Below are positions 8,418 to 17,752 of a stretch of 64,000 nucleotides of DNA, one piece after another. The translations under genes and the position numbers were made by a program. The notes below the pieces were generated by a model. It was not told the DNA's origin. It ran no database searches and saw only the letters and a program-made list of their open reading frames with translations. Positions within the stretch are counted from its first letter, which is position 1, and each line of letters starts with the position of its first letter. Source of the DNA: an uncultured Lachnospiraceae bacterium (GTDB lineage Bacteria > Bacillota > Clostridia > Lachnospirales > Lachnospiraceae); assembly GCA_902761225.1 (NCBI GenBank), contig CACWJQ010000015.1:1-64000 (forward strand). The letters are read 5' to 3'.

Positions 8418-8999
8418 TCATGCATCTACCCCAAGAGACTGAAGAATATAAAGAATCTGTCTGTCAAAGGAATCAGGTGAAACACCCAGTGTCAGAGCAG
8501 TTGTCTTCATTCCCTCGAGCACATAGACTATGTTCAGCGCGGCTGTGAGAGGGTCATCACATACGAACTCTCCGCTCTCTACGCCTATCTCGATCAGCTT
8601 GCATATCATCTTGACATTGCTGTCGAATTCCTTCTTGTAGACATTATCGCCCTTGGAAGGTCTTAAGTCAAAATAGAACTCGTAATATGCACGGTTCAGG
8701 TTGCCCTTCTTCCTGAACAGTTCCTTCTTCTCTTCCTGAAGGAAAAGAAGGAGAATATCCGCCGCAGTGGCATCGTCACTGATCAGCTCCGTAAAATCCT
8801 CGCGTGATTCAAACTGGGACTTCATCACATCAATGAAAAGCTCTGTGGTGCTCTCATAATAGAGATACAGACCGCCTCTTGAAATGTCGCAGGCATCGAC
8901 CACATCCTTCATGGTCACGTTCTTGTAGCCTTTTTCCGCAAAAACCTTCGCTGCCACATCGATTATGTACTGCTTTTTCTGAACTGATTTGTCACCCAT
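8418..8999 (-). CDS. TetR-family transcriptional regulator
   Basis: A 193-residue TetR/AcrR repressor. The N-terminal helix-turn-helix spans about residues 8-55, with the typical AAKVFAEKGYKNVTMKDVVDA followed by SRGGLYLYYES; the rest is the helical ligand and dimer domain, which shows no hint of its ligand. No exporter is adjacent, so its target is unknown. GGAGG-like bases lie upstream of the ATG. A 16-bp near-palindrome at 9023-9038, 24 bases before the start, is a likely autoregulatory operator. It is followed by its own terminator. Confidence 0.9.
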   Translation of the reverse strand: MGDKSVQKKQYIIDVAAKVFAEKGYKNVTMKDVVDACDISRGGLYLYYESTTELFIDVMKSQFESREDFTELISDDATAADILLLFLQEEKKELFRKKGNLNRAYYEFYFDLRPSKGDNVYKKEFDSNVKMICKLIEIGVESGEFVCDDPLTAALNIVYVLEGMKTTALTLGVSPDSFDRQILYILQSLGVDA

Positions 9000-9022
9000 G
9001 GAATCCCCTGATCCTCCCGCTA

Positions 9023-9038
9023 TAATGTGATCATATTA
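9023..9038. promoter_or_regulatory. Candidate TetR operator
   Basis: TAATGTGATCATATTA is a 16-bp palindrome with one mismatched pair. It lies directly before the TetR gene and covers the stop codon of the upstream gene. TetR proteins usually bind 15-17 bp palindromes close to their own promoter; the assignment is inference. Confidence 0.45.
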
Positions 9039-9518
9039 GTTAGACGTATTACCATCCCCGTTATACCAGAAATCAGTTATCTCTCTCATCCTGCTGACAG
9101 TCAGATAAAAGATCTGCTCCGATATTCCCTCTTTCCAGAGAGCGGCCTTGGTACGGCCACCGAGGACATATTTACTTAAGATACCGCACAGGACATCCCA
9201 TTCCTTCCAGGTGGCACCGACAATGACCCTGCGTTCTTCATCGTGGGTACGGATTCCCTTTCTGGAATACACGTAAGGATAATTACGGTCCATCAGTCCG
9301 GATATGCTGCATGCCTTGATGAAAGCCATGAATTCAGATGAGAACACCGGAAATGAAAGACTGCTCTCACCGATACCGTCGCCGGAATAGGTGCTCACAA
9401 CAGCTTTCTCCGTAGCCTGCTGAAGCCATGGAAGATAATCCGTAAGCGGAGTTATCTTCATTTTGTAATCCTGCATCAAAGCCCGGAGGTATTCAGATGA
9501 ATCATTCATATTTCCCAT
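9036..9518 (-). CDS. Conserved hypothetical protein, DUF6508-like
   Basis: A 160-residue soluble protein without signal peptide or membrane helix. The C-terminal half (YPYVYSRKGI, then WDVLCGILSKYVLGG and ALWKEGI) resembles small Firmicute proteins of the DUF6508 type as I remember them; that is a weak memory match, not a verified hit. Many aromatic residues and a mixed helical pattern suggest a compact domain, but no catalytic motif stands out. It ends within the candidate operator of the TetR gene downstream, so the two are probably expressed in tandem, and the regulator may have a link to it. Confidence 0.6.
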   Translation of the reverse strand: MGNMNDSSEYLRALMQDYKMKITPLTDYLPWLQQATEKAVVSTYSGDGIGESSLSFPVFSSEFMAFIKACSISGLMDRNYPYVYSRKGIRTHDEERRVIVGATWKEWDVLCGILSKYVLGGRTKAALWKEGISEQIFYLTVSRMREITDFWYNGDGNTSN

Positions 9519-9608
9519 GTCATTATCCCTGATACCGCATGTCCCGCTCTAATGGACAGACACTGATTATTCTACCATATTTTGGTGATTTGTACAGAGG
9601 TATCGATA

Positions 9609-10025
9609 TCAGGTTCCGGCCACCATTTTCTTGTATTCATCGAGATCTCTTACGTACTCGCTCTCGTCATAATGAGTACTTGCAAGGACTAAGAGAACCG
9701 AATCCGGACTGAAATCATACATCTCCTTCCAGACCATGCTGGGAAGATAAATGCCGGTCTTCGGGCGGTTCAGACTGTACACGATCTCATTGCCCTCACC
9801 GTCAAGGACCTTCACCTTGCTCGAGCCTGCCACATTGATGAGCACGAACTCCGACACGCGGTTGGCGTGGCACCCTCTCACCACATCAGGGTCCGATCCA
9901 TATATATAGAAAACTCTCTTGATCTCAAAGGGTATATCACTCCCCGCCTCTGCTATAACAAGATTGCCCCTGTCATCGCCTCTCTCCGGGAGCTCAAGCA
10001 TCCTGACCAGATCTATATTATGCAT
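9609..10025 (-). CDS. FdtA/QdtA-like sugar 3,4-ketoisomerase (cupin)
   Basis: A 138-residue cupin of the WxcM/FdtA/QdtA type. These enzymes convert dTDP-4-keto-6-deoxyglucose to a 3-keto sugar on the way to Fuc3N or Qui3N in surface glycans. Seen here: RGNLVIAE near residue 18, R-G-C-H-A (RGCHAN) near residue 50, where the family has RGxHAH with catalytic histidines, and a C-terminal LLVLASTHYDESEYVRD. The second histidine of the motif is Asn here, which could affect activity. GGAGG precedes the ATG. The aminotransferase that normally follows is absent, but the next genes are a glycosyltransferase and two membrane proteins, supporting a cell-surface sugar role. Confidence 0.8.
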   Translation of the reverse strand: MHNIDLVRMLELPERGDDRGNLVIAEAGSDIPFEIKRVFYIYGSDPDVVRGCHANRVSEFVLINVAGSSKVKVLDGEGNEIVYSLNRPKTGIYLPSMVWKEMYDFSPDSVLLVLASTHYDESEYVRDLDEYKKMVAGT

Positions 10026-10082
10026 AATCCACCTCCGTTTAAAACCTATGCACGATTATATCACACTTTCCCCGATCTGCCT

Positions 10083-12449
10083 TTACGTTACGCTTCTCCT
10101 CTTGTCATGAAGCTTTTTTCCGGAGCCCTGATACAGCGCAAGCATGACTGTCCCGGCAAGGGAAACAATATCGCATATCCTCCAGAAAAGCGGCACCCTG
10201 TACCCGGTCCTCACCCTGATATCAGCTCCCGCAGGAAGGTTGATGACCACCTTGCAGCCTTCGCTCCGATCATGCCGGATCACTTCACCTGTATCTGCAT
10301 CCGATACCACTATATTATCCAGCGCAAAAACAGGCAGCACCACCCGTCTTTCTGCACCTCCGTTTACAAGATGATATTCCTTGATATCGCTCTCAGATGT
10401 CAGCACCTCATAGGAAAGCATATCTCCCGCAGCTGCCGCCTCTCCTCTTATGCATTCCGTGACCTCACATTCCGGATCACAGACTATGCCCGTATCCTGT
10501 GACATATACCTGTTGAGCCCTTCGGGAAAATAAGTCCAGTCCGGCCTTACAGCCATGCTCATATCCCTTTCGCTGCTTCCGTCGCTCCGGTACATATCCA
10601 GATATGACCTCGAAAAGATCACTCCTGTAAAAACAAGATATGCCCCAAGGATAATAAGCACCATATTACAGACTGTGCGCCGGATACCGCATTCAGCCAA
10701 AAGCGCGCACCCCGATACGGCAGCAAAGCAAAACAGCACATCTGCGATCTCCATGAATCTCCAGGGAAACTGCATTGCTGTAAAGAAAGAGCCGATATTT
10801 CCCAAAGCTCCCATGGAGTCCCAGGGGAAAAGACGGGATGAGATAAAGGCAGAGGCTCCCCCCAGCACAAGACATATAAGCCCTGTCTTTTCGCAAAAGG
10901 GATTCCTGCTCTTTTTAGTCAAAAGCTTCTTAATGAGAAAAAAGACCAGAAGCAGCATGCCCGCATATGCGACCGCGCCTGCCCCGAAATGCATCTCATT
11001 GGGCATCTGCATTGCATGTTCAGAGATACCGTAGACGGGGTTTACCTCGAATACCTGGAACAGGTCCAGGGCAGATTCTCCCAGTCCGCTGAACGCCGCT
11101 CTCTTTGTACTCATCCCCATTCCCACGAATGAAGCAAAAACCGGAACAAGGTAGAACGCATTTATTACAAGAAGGACCGCCGCCGAAAAGAGCAGTTCAG
11201 GCAGTTTCTTCAGTGTTTTCCTCAGGGTCATTATGCAGAACAGCACAATGAAGAAGATGCACAGAAGCACGGAAAGGATATGGCTCTGCACTACTCCGGT
11301 GGCACCGATGATAAGGGGAAGGCAGTTTCTGAAGTCCTTTTTTTCCGATGAATATATCCTGTACAGCCCGTACACTATGAGAGGAAGGAATGCCATTGCA
11401 GACAGTTCGCCGGCATCACTCCTTACATAGAGATTGCACAGCCTGTAGAAGCTGAATGTATAGATATACGTTCCGAGGATCCCCCATTTATAATGTCCGA
11501 ACACTCCCCTGAAGGAATAATAGGAACATACGATGGTGACGATCCCTATGAGAACAAGATAAGAGTTATATGCCGCATAGAGGGGAGCCCCCAGAAGATA
11601 AATGAATGCCGCAGGGAGCAGCAGTATGTTGGCATAGAATATATCGATGATGTATCCGTGACCGAAATATGCACCTGACATATATCTTACGGGGAACTGT
11701 CCGCCCAGCAGTTCTTCTCCGAGAGATCCCACTCTGTACATATGGAAATCCATGTCATGTCCGAATACCGCATATGATGAAAAAAACGGCACGGAAAGGA
11801 TCACTGCGGGAAGGACAAGCAACAGGAATACACATACTTTTTCTTTTGTAATATGGGAAAAATAAAAAAGAACAAGATCGATCAGCACAAAGACAAGAAG
11901 CACCGCAAGAACAGCCATTAATCTCCAGGGCCTGTATTCAGCTATGGAAACAGCATCGATCGCAGCTTCCCCGCTTCCGTTCAAGAGGATCATGGAATAG
12001 ACATCTCTTCCGCCTCTTCCGATGTAAAGCCTGGACTCAGCTCTTGTCATATGATCGTAGAGAGGTACATCATCTGAATAACATGACGTGTCACCGGTCT
12101 CGTCAAAGGTTATCACCGTAACCAGGGGAGTATTTTCCGAGGAAGTGTCATAAGAAGTACTGTAATCGATATACATCTTATATATCCCGAAGGGGATATG
12201 GGTCCTGTACATACACAGACTGTACCTGTTAAGATACAGATCCCCGGGGACGGATATCCTGATAAAATGCTCCTGTGAAGGTATGACATAGCCGTCCAAA
12301 GCAGCTTCGGGAGTAAAGGCTGTCACCTCCGGAGTAAGTGAAAAGGAATAGCTCTTTCCCGTAAAAAGCACCACAGAAAGTACCAGTATCAGGATCAGTT
12401 CAGATATAAGAACATATCTGTATTTTTTCAGAAGATCCCCTGCAGTCAC
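10083..12449 (-). CDS. Large multi-pass membrane protein, YfhO/GT-C-like
   Basis: A 788-residue membrane protein with a first helix at about 12-30, an extracellular beta-rich segment to about 180, then about ten or more helices and a final C-terminal helix near 765. The loop 'FFSSYAVFGHDMDFHMYRV' resembles the acidic first loop of GT-C enzymes, which transfer sugars from polyprenyl-phosphate outside the cell; DMDFH could hold the catalytic acid. It is most like YfhO and '6-pyruvoyl-tetrahydropterin synthase-related' membrane proteins, names given by old annotation. The start is a GTG directly after the TAG of the 118-residue gene. With the GT2 protein upstream it makes a plausible flippase/GT-C glycosylation pair. 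Confidence 0.7.
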   Translation of the reverse strand: MTAGDLLKKYRYVLISELILILVLSVVLFTGKSYSFSLTPEVTAFTPEAALDGYVIPSQEHFIRISVPGDLYLNRYSLCMYRTHIPFGIYKMYIDYSTSYDTSSENTPLVTVITFDETGDTSCYSDDVPLYDHMTRAESRLYIGRGGRDVYSMILLNGSGEAAIDAVSIAEYRPWRLMAVLAVLLVFVLIDLVLFYFSHITKEKVCVFLLLVLPAVILSVPFFSSYAVFGHDMDFHMYRVGSLGEELLGGQFPVRYMSGAYFGHGYIIDIFYANILLLPAAFIYLLGAPLYAAYNSYLVLIGIVTIVCSYYSFRGVFGHYKWGILGTYIYTFSFYRLCNLYVRSDAGELSAMAFLPLIVYGLYRIYSSEKKDFRNCLPLIIGATGVVQSHILSVLLCIFFIVLFCIMTLRKTLKKLPELLFSAAVLLVINAFYLVPVFASFVGMGMSTKRAAFSGLGESALDLFQVFEVNPVYGISEHAMQMPNEMHFGAGAVAYAGMLLLVFFLIKKLLTKKSRNPFCEKTGLICLVLGGASAFISSRLFPWDSMGALGNIGSFFTAMQFPWRFMEIADVLFCFAAVSGCALLAECGIRRTVCNMVLIILGAYLVFTGVIFSRSYLDMYRSDGSSERDMSMAVRPDWTYFPEGLNRYMSQDTGIVCDPECEVTECIRGEAAAAGDMLSYEVLTSESDIKEYHLVNGGAERRVVLPVFALDNIVVSDADTGEVIRHDRSEGCKVVINLPAGADIRVRTGYRVPLFWRICDIVSLAGTVMLALYQGSGKKLHDKRRSVT

Positions 12450-12806
12450 CTACACATCCTCTCTGTCGGTTCCGGATTCACCGGATTCTCCGCGAATCTT
12501 GCCAAGAACCTGCGCGTCTCCATCGTTGATATCAAGAAGGGTTTCAAGACTCTGAAGAAAAAGCCTCTCCCTGTGCCATCTGTTATTCTCTTCCCTGTCC
12601 ATGTAAGCCTTGAAATGATCCACCTGCCAGGCTATGGCATCCGAAATGGTTATGCCCTCCGGAGCGAACTCACCCAAAAGGGTTCCTGTCTTACACCAGT
12701 AAGTAAGCTCCTTAAGAACGCCCTCACAGCCGAGGATCCTGTTCCACTGCTCCTCACTTCCTCCAATGGAGATAATATAATCATGAAGTACTTCGTTATC
12801 CGTCAT
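12450..12806 (-). CDS. Small hypothetical protein in glycosylation operon
   Basis: A 118-residue soluble, mostly helical protein that I cannot assign. Visible points are several tryptophans (EEQWNRIL, LTYWCK, AWQVDHFKAYMD, NNRWHRERL) and an acidic, Gly/Ser-rich tail. Its start overlaps the end of the glycosyltransferase gene by 4 bases (ATGA) and its stop touches the start of the 788-residue membrane protein, so the three are translationally coupled. That packing implies a shared role in surface-sugar transfer. Confidence 0.65.
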   Translation of the reverse strand: MTDNEVLHDYIISIGGSEEQWNRILGCEGVLKELTYWCKTGTLLGEFAPEGITISDAIAWQVDHFKAYMDREENNRWHRERLFLQSLETLLDINDGDAQVLGKIRGESGESGTDREDV

Positions 12807-13798
12807 TGCTCTGAATCCCTGCCTTCTTTGATCACATCAATAATAAAGGGCGGTCTGTTCCTGGAAGCATCCAGGGCTCTCCAGATGTATTCTCCGATAA
12901 GTCCGGTCATGGTCATCATCATACCGAAGCCCAGCAGCACGACGCACATAAGCGAAGACCATCCCGCTATGGGAGTTCCTACGGAAAAGTATTCCACAAG
13001 GACGCTTATGAAAATGACAAGTGCGAAGAGGTCGAAAATAAAACCGGCATACATCATCAGACGGAGCGGTGCATAGGAAAAGCTGAGGATTGAATCCATG
13101 ACAAGCTTGACCTTCTTGCCCATGGTCCATCTTCCCTTGCCCTTCTCTCTTTCCTGTCTGTCAAAATACACTATATCAGTCCGGAAGCCCAGCCACATGA
13201 CCTGAAGTGTAAGGGATGAATTCTTCTCATTAAGCTTTATGAGCTCGTTTATCGCCTTACGGCCCACAAGGTAACAGTCGCAGCCTCCGATGGGCATGTT
13301 CTTGTTCACCATCTTGCGGATCATACGGTAGTACATATTGGCAAAGAGAACATAGAAGGGATTGTCCTTCCTTGTGCGCCTTGCAGCAAGAACTATCTCA
13401 TTGCCCCTCTTCCAGCTCTCATACATCTCCAATATAAGAGAAGAATCCTCCTGCAGATCCGCCTGCTTGGTAACCGCACAGTCACCGGTGCATACAGAAA
13501 GTCCCGCAAAGAGCGCGGCATGTTCTCCGAAATTCCTCGAAAGCCTGACGCACTTTACATTGTCATCTCCATTCCGGATCTCATTCATTATCTTCCAGGA
13601 ATCATCCCCGGAGCCGTCATCCACAAAGACGATCTCATATTCTCCAATCTTATCCAGCACCTTGGCCTTCATATCGTTGTACAGATCCATCAGGGTATCT
13701 GAATTGTAATAAACGGGGACGATTATGGATATCTTACTCAACTTCTTATCTCCATGACATATTTTTATATTATCCTGCAGTCTGGACGTATCCATCAT
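12803..13798 (-). CDS. GT2 polyprenyl-phosphate glycosyltransferase
   Basis: A 331-residue family 2 glycosyltransferase of the DPM1/ArnC/GtrB type. Residues about 20-240 form the GT-A domain: ISIIVPVYYNSDTL, the nucleotide-binding FVDDGSGDDSW, RLSRNFGEHAAL, and KQADLQED where the family has the metal-binding D-x-D region. Two membrane helices follow (about 245-270 and 280-305). Such enzymes load a sugar from a nucleotide donor onto undecaprenyl phosphate on the inner face of the membrane. The next genes, coupled by overlap, include a GT-C-like protein that could use the lipid-linked sugar outside. Confidence 0.88.
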   Translation of the reverse strand: MMDTSRLQDNIKICHGDKKLSKISIIVPVYYNSDTLMDLYNDMKAKVLDKIGEYEIVFVDDGSGDDSWKIMNEIRNGDDNVKCVRLSRNFGEHAALFAGLSVCTGDCAVTKQADLQEDSSLILEMYESWKRGNEIVLAARRTRKDNPFYVLFANMYYRMIRKMVNKNMPIGGCDCYLVGRKAINELIKLNEKNSSLTLQVMWLGFRTDIVYFDRQEREKGKGRWTMGKKVKLVMDSILSFSYAPLRLMMYAGFIFDLFALVIFISVLVEYFSVGTPIAGWSSLMCVVLLGFGMMMTMTGLIGEYIWRALDASRNRPPFIIDVIKEGRDSEQ

Positions 13799-14014
13799 TC
13801 CTGCAAAACATATTGATTATAACATATACCGGCCGTAAAACCGATAATATTCCCTATTAACATCTGAGGCATTTTACAGCTCAAAGTTTCCGGGTTAAAC
13901 CGCATCCGCCCTGATGCGCCCGGACTGCTGCAGGACTTGCCAAGTCAGGGTATTATAAATATACTGATTAAGGCAGCCTGACTGCCAATATCTTATAAGG
14001 ATCAGGCGTTTATA

Positions 14015-15685
14015 ATGAGCGATAAAAAGCAGCAAAAAAGCATTGATACAAATGTAAAAACAGACATAAGGAAAATGGTCCTTCCCGGGATACTGTGTAT
14101 CCAGATAATCCTTATCTTCTGGTGCAATCTGCAATACCTTCCCAGATATCTTGACGGTGACTTTGCAAAGCTTGCCACTCATATAGAAGAGATGGCTGCA
14201 AACGGCACCCTCGCCATTTCCGGATGGAAATATACGACCACCGCAGAGTGGGACTGCGTAACTCTGTTTGCACTGCCTCTATACTGCATAACACACAGGT
14301 TATATCTGTCCCTTGCTCTGGGAAATCTGCTGATAACCCTCCTGCTTACCCGGGTGTGCTTTCTCATATTCGATGACAGGAAGAAGGCTCTCATAAGCGC
14401 CAATCTTCTGCTGATTCCCTATGAATTCGGAATACTCTCATACTGCAACATGCTCTTCTACGGAGGAAGCCAGTACAGCATCAAGGTTCTGGTCCCGCTC
14501 CTTCTTGCAGGAGTATCCCTTAAGCTCTCAGCTCTAAAGAGCGAGGGGAAAAAGCCCGGTGCATCCATCATTGCAGCATCCGCGCTTCTGCTCTTCCTCA
14601 TCCTTACAACATGTGCATCAAGCGGGATCTATGTGTGCATGTGCGGCATCTTTCCCATAGTAGCTGCATATCTGGCATGGCATTACATGGCAGGAAAGCC
14701 TGTACCGAAGATCTGGACAGGCCTTGCAGCAGCAGGGATCCTCCTCGCCGGAGCCGGCATACTCATAAACCGGAAGGTAATGGGAGGCACCAGAGCCGAT
14801 TCCCTTTCCTTTGTGACATTTCAGGAATACTGTGACGGATATATAAGCAGAGCTATCGCAGGATTCTTCTCCGTGTTCGGAGCATCCACCGTAAACGGCA
14901 ACGTATATATCACATCAGTTTACGGTATATTCCTGTTCCTGCGCATACTCTTTGTACTGCTGCTGATATTCGCGATCGCCGCATCCCTTAAGATCACTGC
15001 AGCTGCTTTACATTCTACTCAGGGCAGACATCCGGAAAGTGTGAAAGCAGGCGGCACAGGTGACCTGACAGTACTGAGGGATGTGATGCTCCTTGGAGCA
15101 TTCTTCTGGAACCTTCTTATAATCATGGTTGCCGATGTAAGAGCCGGTTCTCCAACCTTCGAGTACAGGTACTACCTCATCGGTACGGTCCCTGCACTCT
15201 TCCTGCTTGCAGAGCGTCTGTCGGATATACATGACAGGGCAGAAAAAAGCCGCAGGACAGTAACCGCTGCAGCCTATGTACTGCTCCTTCTTGCAATGCT
15301 CCTTGGGTGCTACAGGAACATCGTCACCCTGTGGGACAGGGAAGGTGATGTCCACGCAGAATACCGCGAGCTTGTAAGCTACTGTGAAGAAAACGGTATA
15401 GATATGCTGTACATATATGACAGGTCACATGAGACAGATATATGCAGACTCCTGTCATCCGGACCCATGTTCGTTGATGTGCTTCCAAACGGCTATACAT
15501 GGGTCAATGATTACTACGCTTCATATGAAGGACCCCTTGAGACATCTGAATGCTTCGTTGCCGTTCCGGCAGTCAGTGCAGTGTTCGATGAGGGTGAGAA
15601 GATATTCGGAAGGGATGCACTGCTTATCCATGAGATCGGATCCATAAGGATATACCGGCTGTCACAGCAGAGCGATAACCCATAA
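14015..15685 (+). CDS. Multi-pass membrane protein, possible glycosyltransferase
   Basis: A 556-residue protein with a basic N-terminus, about ten to twelve membrane helices and a soluble C-terminal domain from about residue 460. The first outside loop contains YLDGDFAKLATHIEEM, an acidic pattern in the place where GT-C transferases have theirs, and the protein lies next to a GT2/GT-C operon read the other way. The C-terminal part (ENGIDMLYIYDRSHETDIC and so on) looks like a small alpha/beta domain. I see no stronger family mark. Bases AGGATCAGG lie about 8 before the ATG. It is followed by a strong terminator. Function is inferred from context only. Confidence 0.65.
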   Translation: MSDKKQQKSIDTNVKTDIRKMVLPGILCIQIILIFWCNLQYLPRYLDGDFAKLATHIEEMAANGTLAISGWKYTTTAEWDCVTLFALPLYCITHRLYLSLALGNLLITLLLTRVCFLIFDDRKKALISANLLLIPYEFGILSYCNMLFYGGSQYSIKVLVPLLLAGVSLKLSALKSEGKKPGASIIAASALLLFLILTTCASSGIYVCMCGIFPIVAAYLAWHYMAGKPVPKIWTGLAAAGILLAGAGILINRKVMGGTRADSLSFVTFQEYCDGYISRAIAGFFSVFGASTVNGNVYITSVYGIFLFLRILFVLLLIFAIAASLKITAAALHSTQGRHPESVKAGGTGDLTVLRDVMLLGAFFWNLLIIMVADVRAGSPTFEYRYYLIGTVPALFLLAERLSDIHDRAEKSRRTVTAAAYVLLLLAMLLGCYRNIVTLWDREGDVHAEYRELVSYCEENGIDMLYIYDRSHETDICRLLSSGPMFVDVLPNGYTWVNDYYASYEGPLETSECFVAVPAVSAVFDEGEKIFGRDALLIHEIGSIRIYRLSQQSDNP

Positions 15686-15718
15686 CACTCCGGCACGCTG
15701 ATGATATAAAGATAACAA

Positions 15719-15752
15719 AAAACGTCTCACCGCTTGGTGAGACGTTTTTCTA
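15719..15752. terminator. Bidirectional terminator
   Basis: AAACGTCTCACC and GGTGAGACGTTT form a near-perfect stem with a 4-base loop and T-runs on both strands. It ends the membrane protein gene from the left and tRNA-Trp from the right. Confidence 0.92.
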
Positions 15753-15754
15753 AG

Positions 15755-15825
15755 CAGGGGAAGAGAGGATCGAACTCCCATTAACGGTTTTGGAGACCGT
15801 CGCACTACCATTGTACTATTCCCCT
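15755..15825 (-). tRNA. tRNA-Trp (anticodon CCA)
   Basis: A 71-base cloverleaf: acceptor AGGGGAA/TTCCCCT, discriminator G, anticodon loop CTCCAAA with anticodon CCA. It stands alone and shares the terminator at 15719-15752. Confidence 0.95.
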
Positions 15826-15941
15826 ATCCGGTTCAAAAACAACCGAAGGCAATTATACAACAAGAACCTACAGGAAGCAAGAAAAAATTACACATTTATA
15901 TTGCAAAGGACAGACACCTGCAGGTCCCGGCATCCGCTGCC

Positions 15942-17345
15942 TCAGATTATCCTGTCACAGGCTTCCCTCACATTGGAAACGCCTATGATCTCTATGCCCT
16001 TTCCCGCGGCTTTTTGCGCTTCCCTTTGAGTAGATGCAGGTACTATGATGGTCTTGAAGCCTAGCCTTACAGCCTCTGAAACCCTCTGGGCTGCCAAAGA
16101 CACCGTCCTGACCTCACCTGAAAGTCCCACTTCTCCGAAGGCACACACCTCCGGTGAGATACTCTGATTCCTGAAGGATGAGACCATGGCAAGCACGATC
16201 GCAAGATCCAGCGCAGGCTCAGTGATCTTCATTCCTCCGGTAAGATTGACATATGCATCACAGTCACCAAGATGCATTCCGCATCTCTTCTCCAGAACCG
16301 CCATCAGGAGGTTAACTCTGTTATAATCAACACCCGAGGCCTGTCTTCTGGGCACTCCGAGATTGGACCTGCACACAAGGCTCTGTATCTCTATAAGTAT
16401 GGGTCTTGTACCCTCAACACTGCAGGATACGATACATCCGGATGCATCAAGGGGTCTTCCGTCGAGTAGGAACTCCGAGGGATTCATGACCTCTGCGAGA
16501 CCCTCGCTTCTCATCTCGAATACGCCTATCTCATTGGTGGAACCGAAACGGTTCTTCACTCCCCTGAGTATCCTGTACGAAGCATGTCTGTCACCTTCAA
16601 AGTACAGAACCGTATCCACCATATGCTCCAGCACCCTTGGACCTGCAACCGTACCTTCCTTGGTGACATGTCCCACTATGAACACTGATATCCCCAGCAC
16701 CTTGGCAAGCTGCATGAGCACCTGTGTTGATTCCCTGACCTGGGATACGGAACCCGGGGCAGAGGATACCTCTTCATTGTACATAGTCTGAATGGAATCA
16801 ATGACACAGATGTCAGGCTTCATCTCCCTGAGCACCTCAGCAACCGTATCAAGACTTGTCTCACACAGAAGGTTCATGGAATCCGTAAACTCTCCGATCC
16901 TGTCCGCTCTCATCTTGATCTGTGCCTTGGATTCCTCTCCGGATACATACAGCACCTTAAGTCCGGCACCCGCCATATTCCTGCACACCTGAAGGAGCAG
17001 GGTGGACTTGCCTATTCCGGGATCGCCGCCTATAAGAGTCAGCGAACCCTGCATCACGCCTCCGCCCAGCACCCTGTCCAGCTCCCCGATACCCGATGAC
17101 ATCCTGGTACCTTCCGTAAGCTGTACATCCCTGAGAAGAGTCACATCTGCGGTCATCTTCCCGCCGGATGTAGACTTTGCAGCCGAGGCAATGCGGAAGG
17201 AGGCACTTCCCGGATCACCCTTTTTAACAGGCTCCTCCACGAAGGTATTCCACTCGTGGCATCCCGGACACTGCCCCATCCACTTCGCCGATTCAAATCC
17301 GCAGCTTTGGCAGAAATATACACTTGTCTGCTTGCTCTTTGCCAT
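15942..17345 (-). CDS. radA: DNA repair ATPase RadA/Sms
   Basis: RadA helps process recombination intermediates by driving branch migration. The 467-residue protein has the N-terminal C4 zinc finger (CQSCGFES, CPGCHEW, residues 12-32), a RecA-like core with Walker A GGDPGIGKST near residue 104, the RadA signature KNRFGSTNE near 255, and a C-terminal Lon-protease-like domain (from about 330). Size and order are normal. It is the last gene of the gntR-clpC-17348 gene-radA operon and starts 2 bases after the preceding stop. Confidence 0.97.
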   Translation of the reverse strand: MAKSKQTSVYFCQSCGFESAKWMGQCPGCHEWNTFVEEPVKKGDPGSASFRIASAAKSTSGGKMTADVTLLRDVQLTEGTRMSSGIGELDRVLGGGVMQGSLTLIGGDPGIGKSTLLLQVCRNMAGAGLKVLYVSGEESKAQIKMRADRIGEFTDSMNLLCETSLDTVAEVLREMKPDICVIDSIQTMYNEEVSSAPGSVSQVRESTQVLMQLAKVLGISVFIVGHVTKEGTVAGPRVLEHMVDTVLYFEGDRHASYRILRGVKNRFGSTNEIGVFEMRSEGLAEVMNPSEFLLDGRPLDASGCIVSCSVEGTRPILIEIQSLVCRSNLGVPRRQASGVDYNRVNLLMAVLEKRCGMHLGDCDAYVNLTGGMKITEPALDLAIVLAMVSSFRNQSISPEVCAFGEVGLSGEVRTVSLAAQRVSEAVRLGFKTIIVPASTQREAQKAAGKGIEIIGVSNVREACDRII

Positions 17346-17347
17346 CT

Positions 17348-17752
17348 TTACGCTTTCTTAACGGTAACGAACGCCTTTCTTCCGCCGGAAAGGTCAAGTG
17401 AAAGACTGAGCTTTCCGCCGAGTCCGGTCTTTACGGCACCTGTATCGTTGCCATCCTCGGTGATCTCATAAAGAGTATCATCCTGAAGACCGAGGGTAAT
17501 GGAGACAGCCCCCTTACCGCTTACGGTGAATTCCATGGAATCTGCAGTCTCGCTGAATCCGGTCACGGTAGTTCCGGGTACGGACTCATATACGAAGAGA
17601 CCGTTCTTCTCAAATCTGGTGATATCCTCATAAGTCTTGACCTTGAGCAGATCTCCTCCAAAGGGATAATCCTCAACCTTGGTCTTCTCCTTGAGAGTGT
17701 AGTCTCCGAATGCAACCCTTCCGTCTTCTCCGGTGTAAAGAATCTCAGCCAT
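17348..17752 (-). CDS. Small 'endosialidase-like' protein of the clpC-radA operon
   Basis: A 134-residue beta-rich protein. Similar genes between clpC and radA in Lachnospiraceae are often labelled endosialidase, but I see no catalytic motif to back that name. The C-terminal half has the rhythm of a fibronectin- or Ig-like domain. I chose ATG 17752 because GGAGG lies 8 bases before it, inside the end of clpC; the start overlaps the clpC stop by 8 bases, so translation is coupled. An earlier ATG at 17785 lies well inside clpC and lacks a ribosome site. The fixed gene order suggests a link to protein quality control or DNA repair. Confidence 0.75.
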   Translation of the reverse strand: MAEILYTGEDGRVAFGDYTLKEKTKVEDYPFGGDLLKVKTYEDITRFEKNGLFVYESVPGTTVTGFSETADSMEFTVSGKGAVSITLGLQDDTLYEITEDGNDTGAVKTGLGGKLSLSLDLSGGRKAFVTVKKA

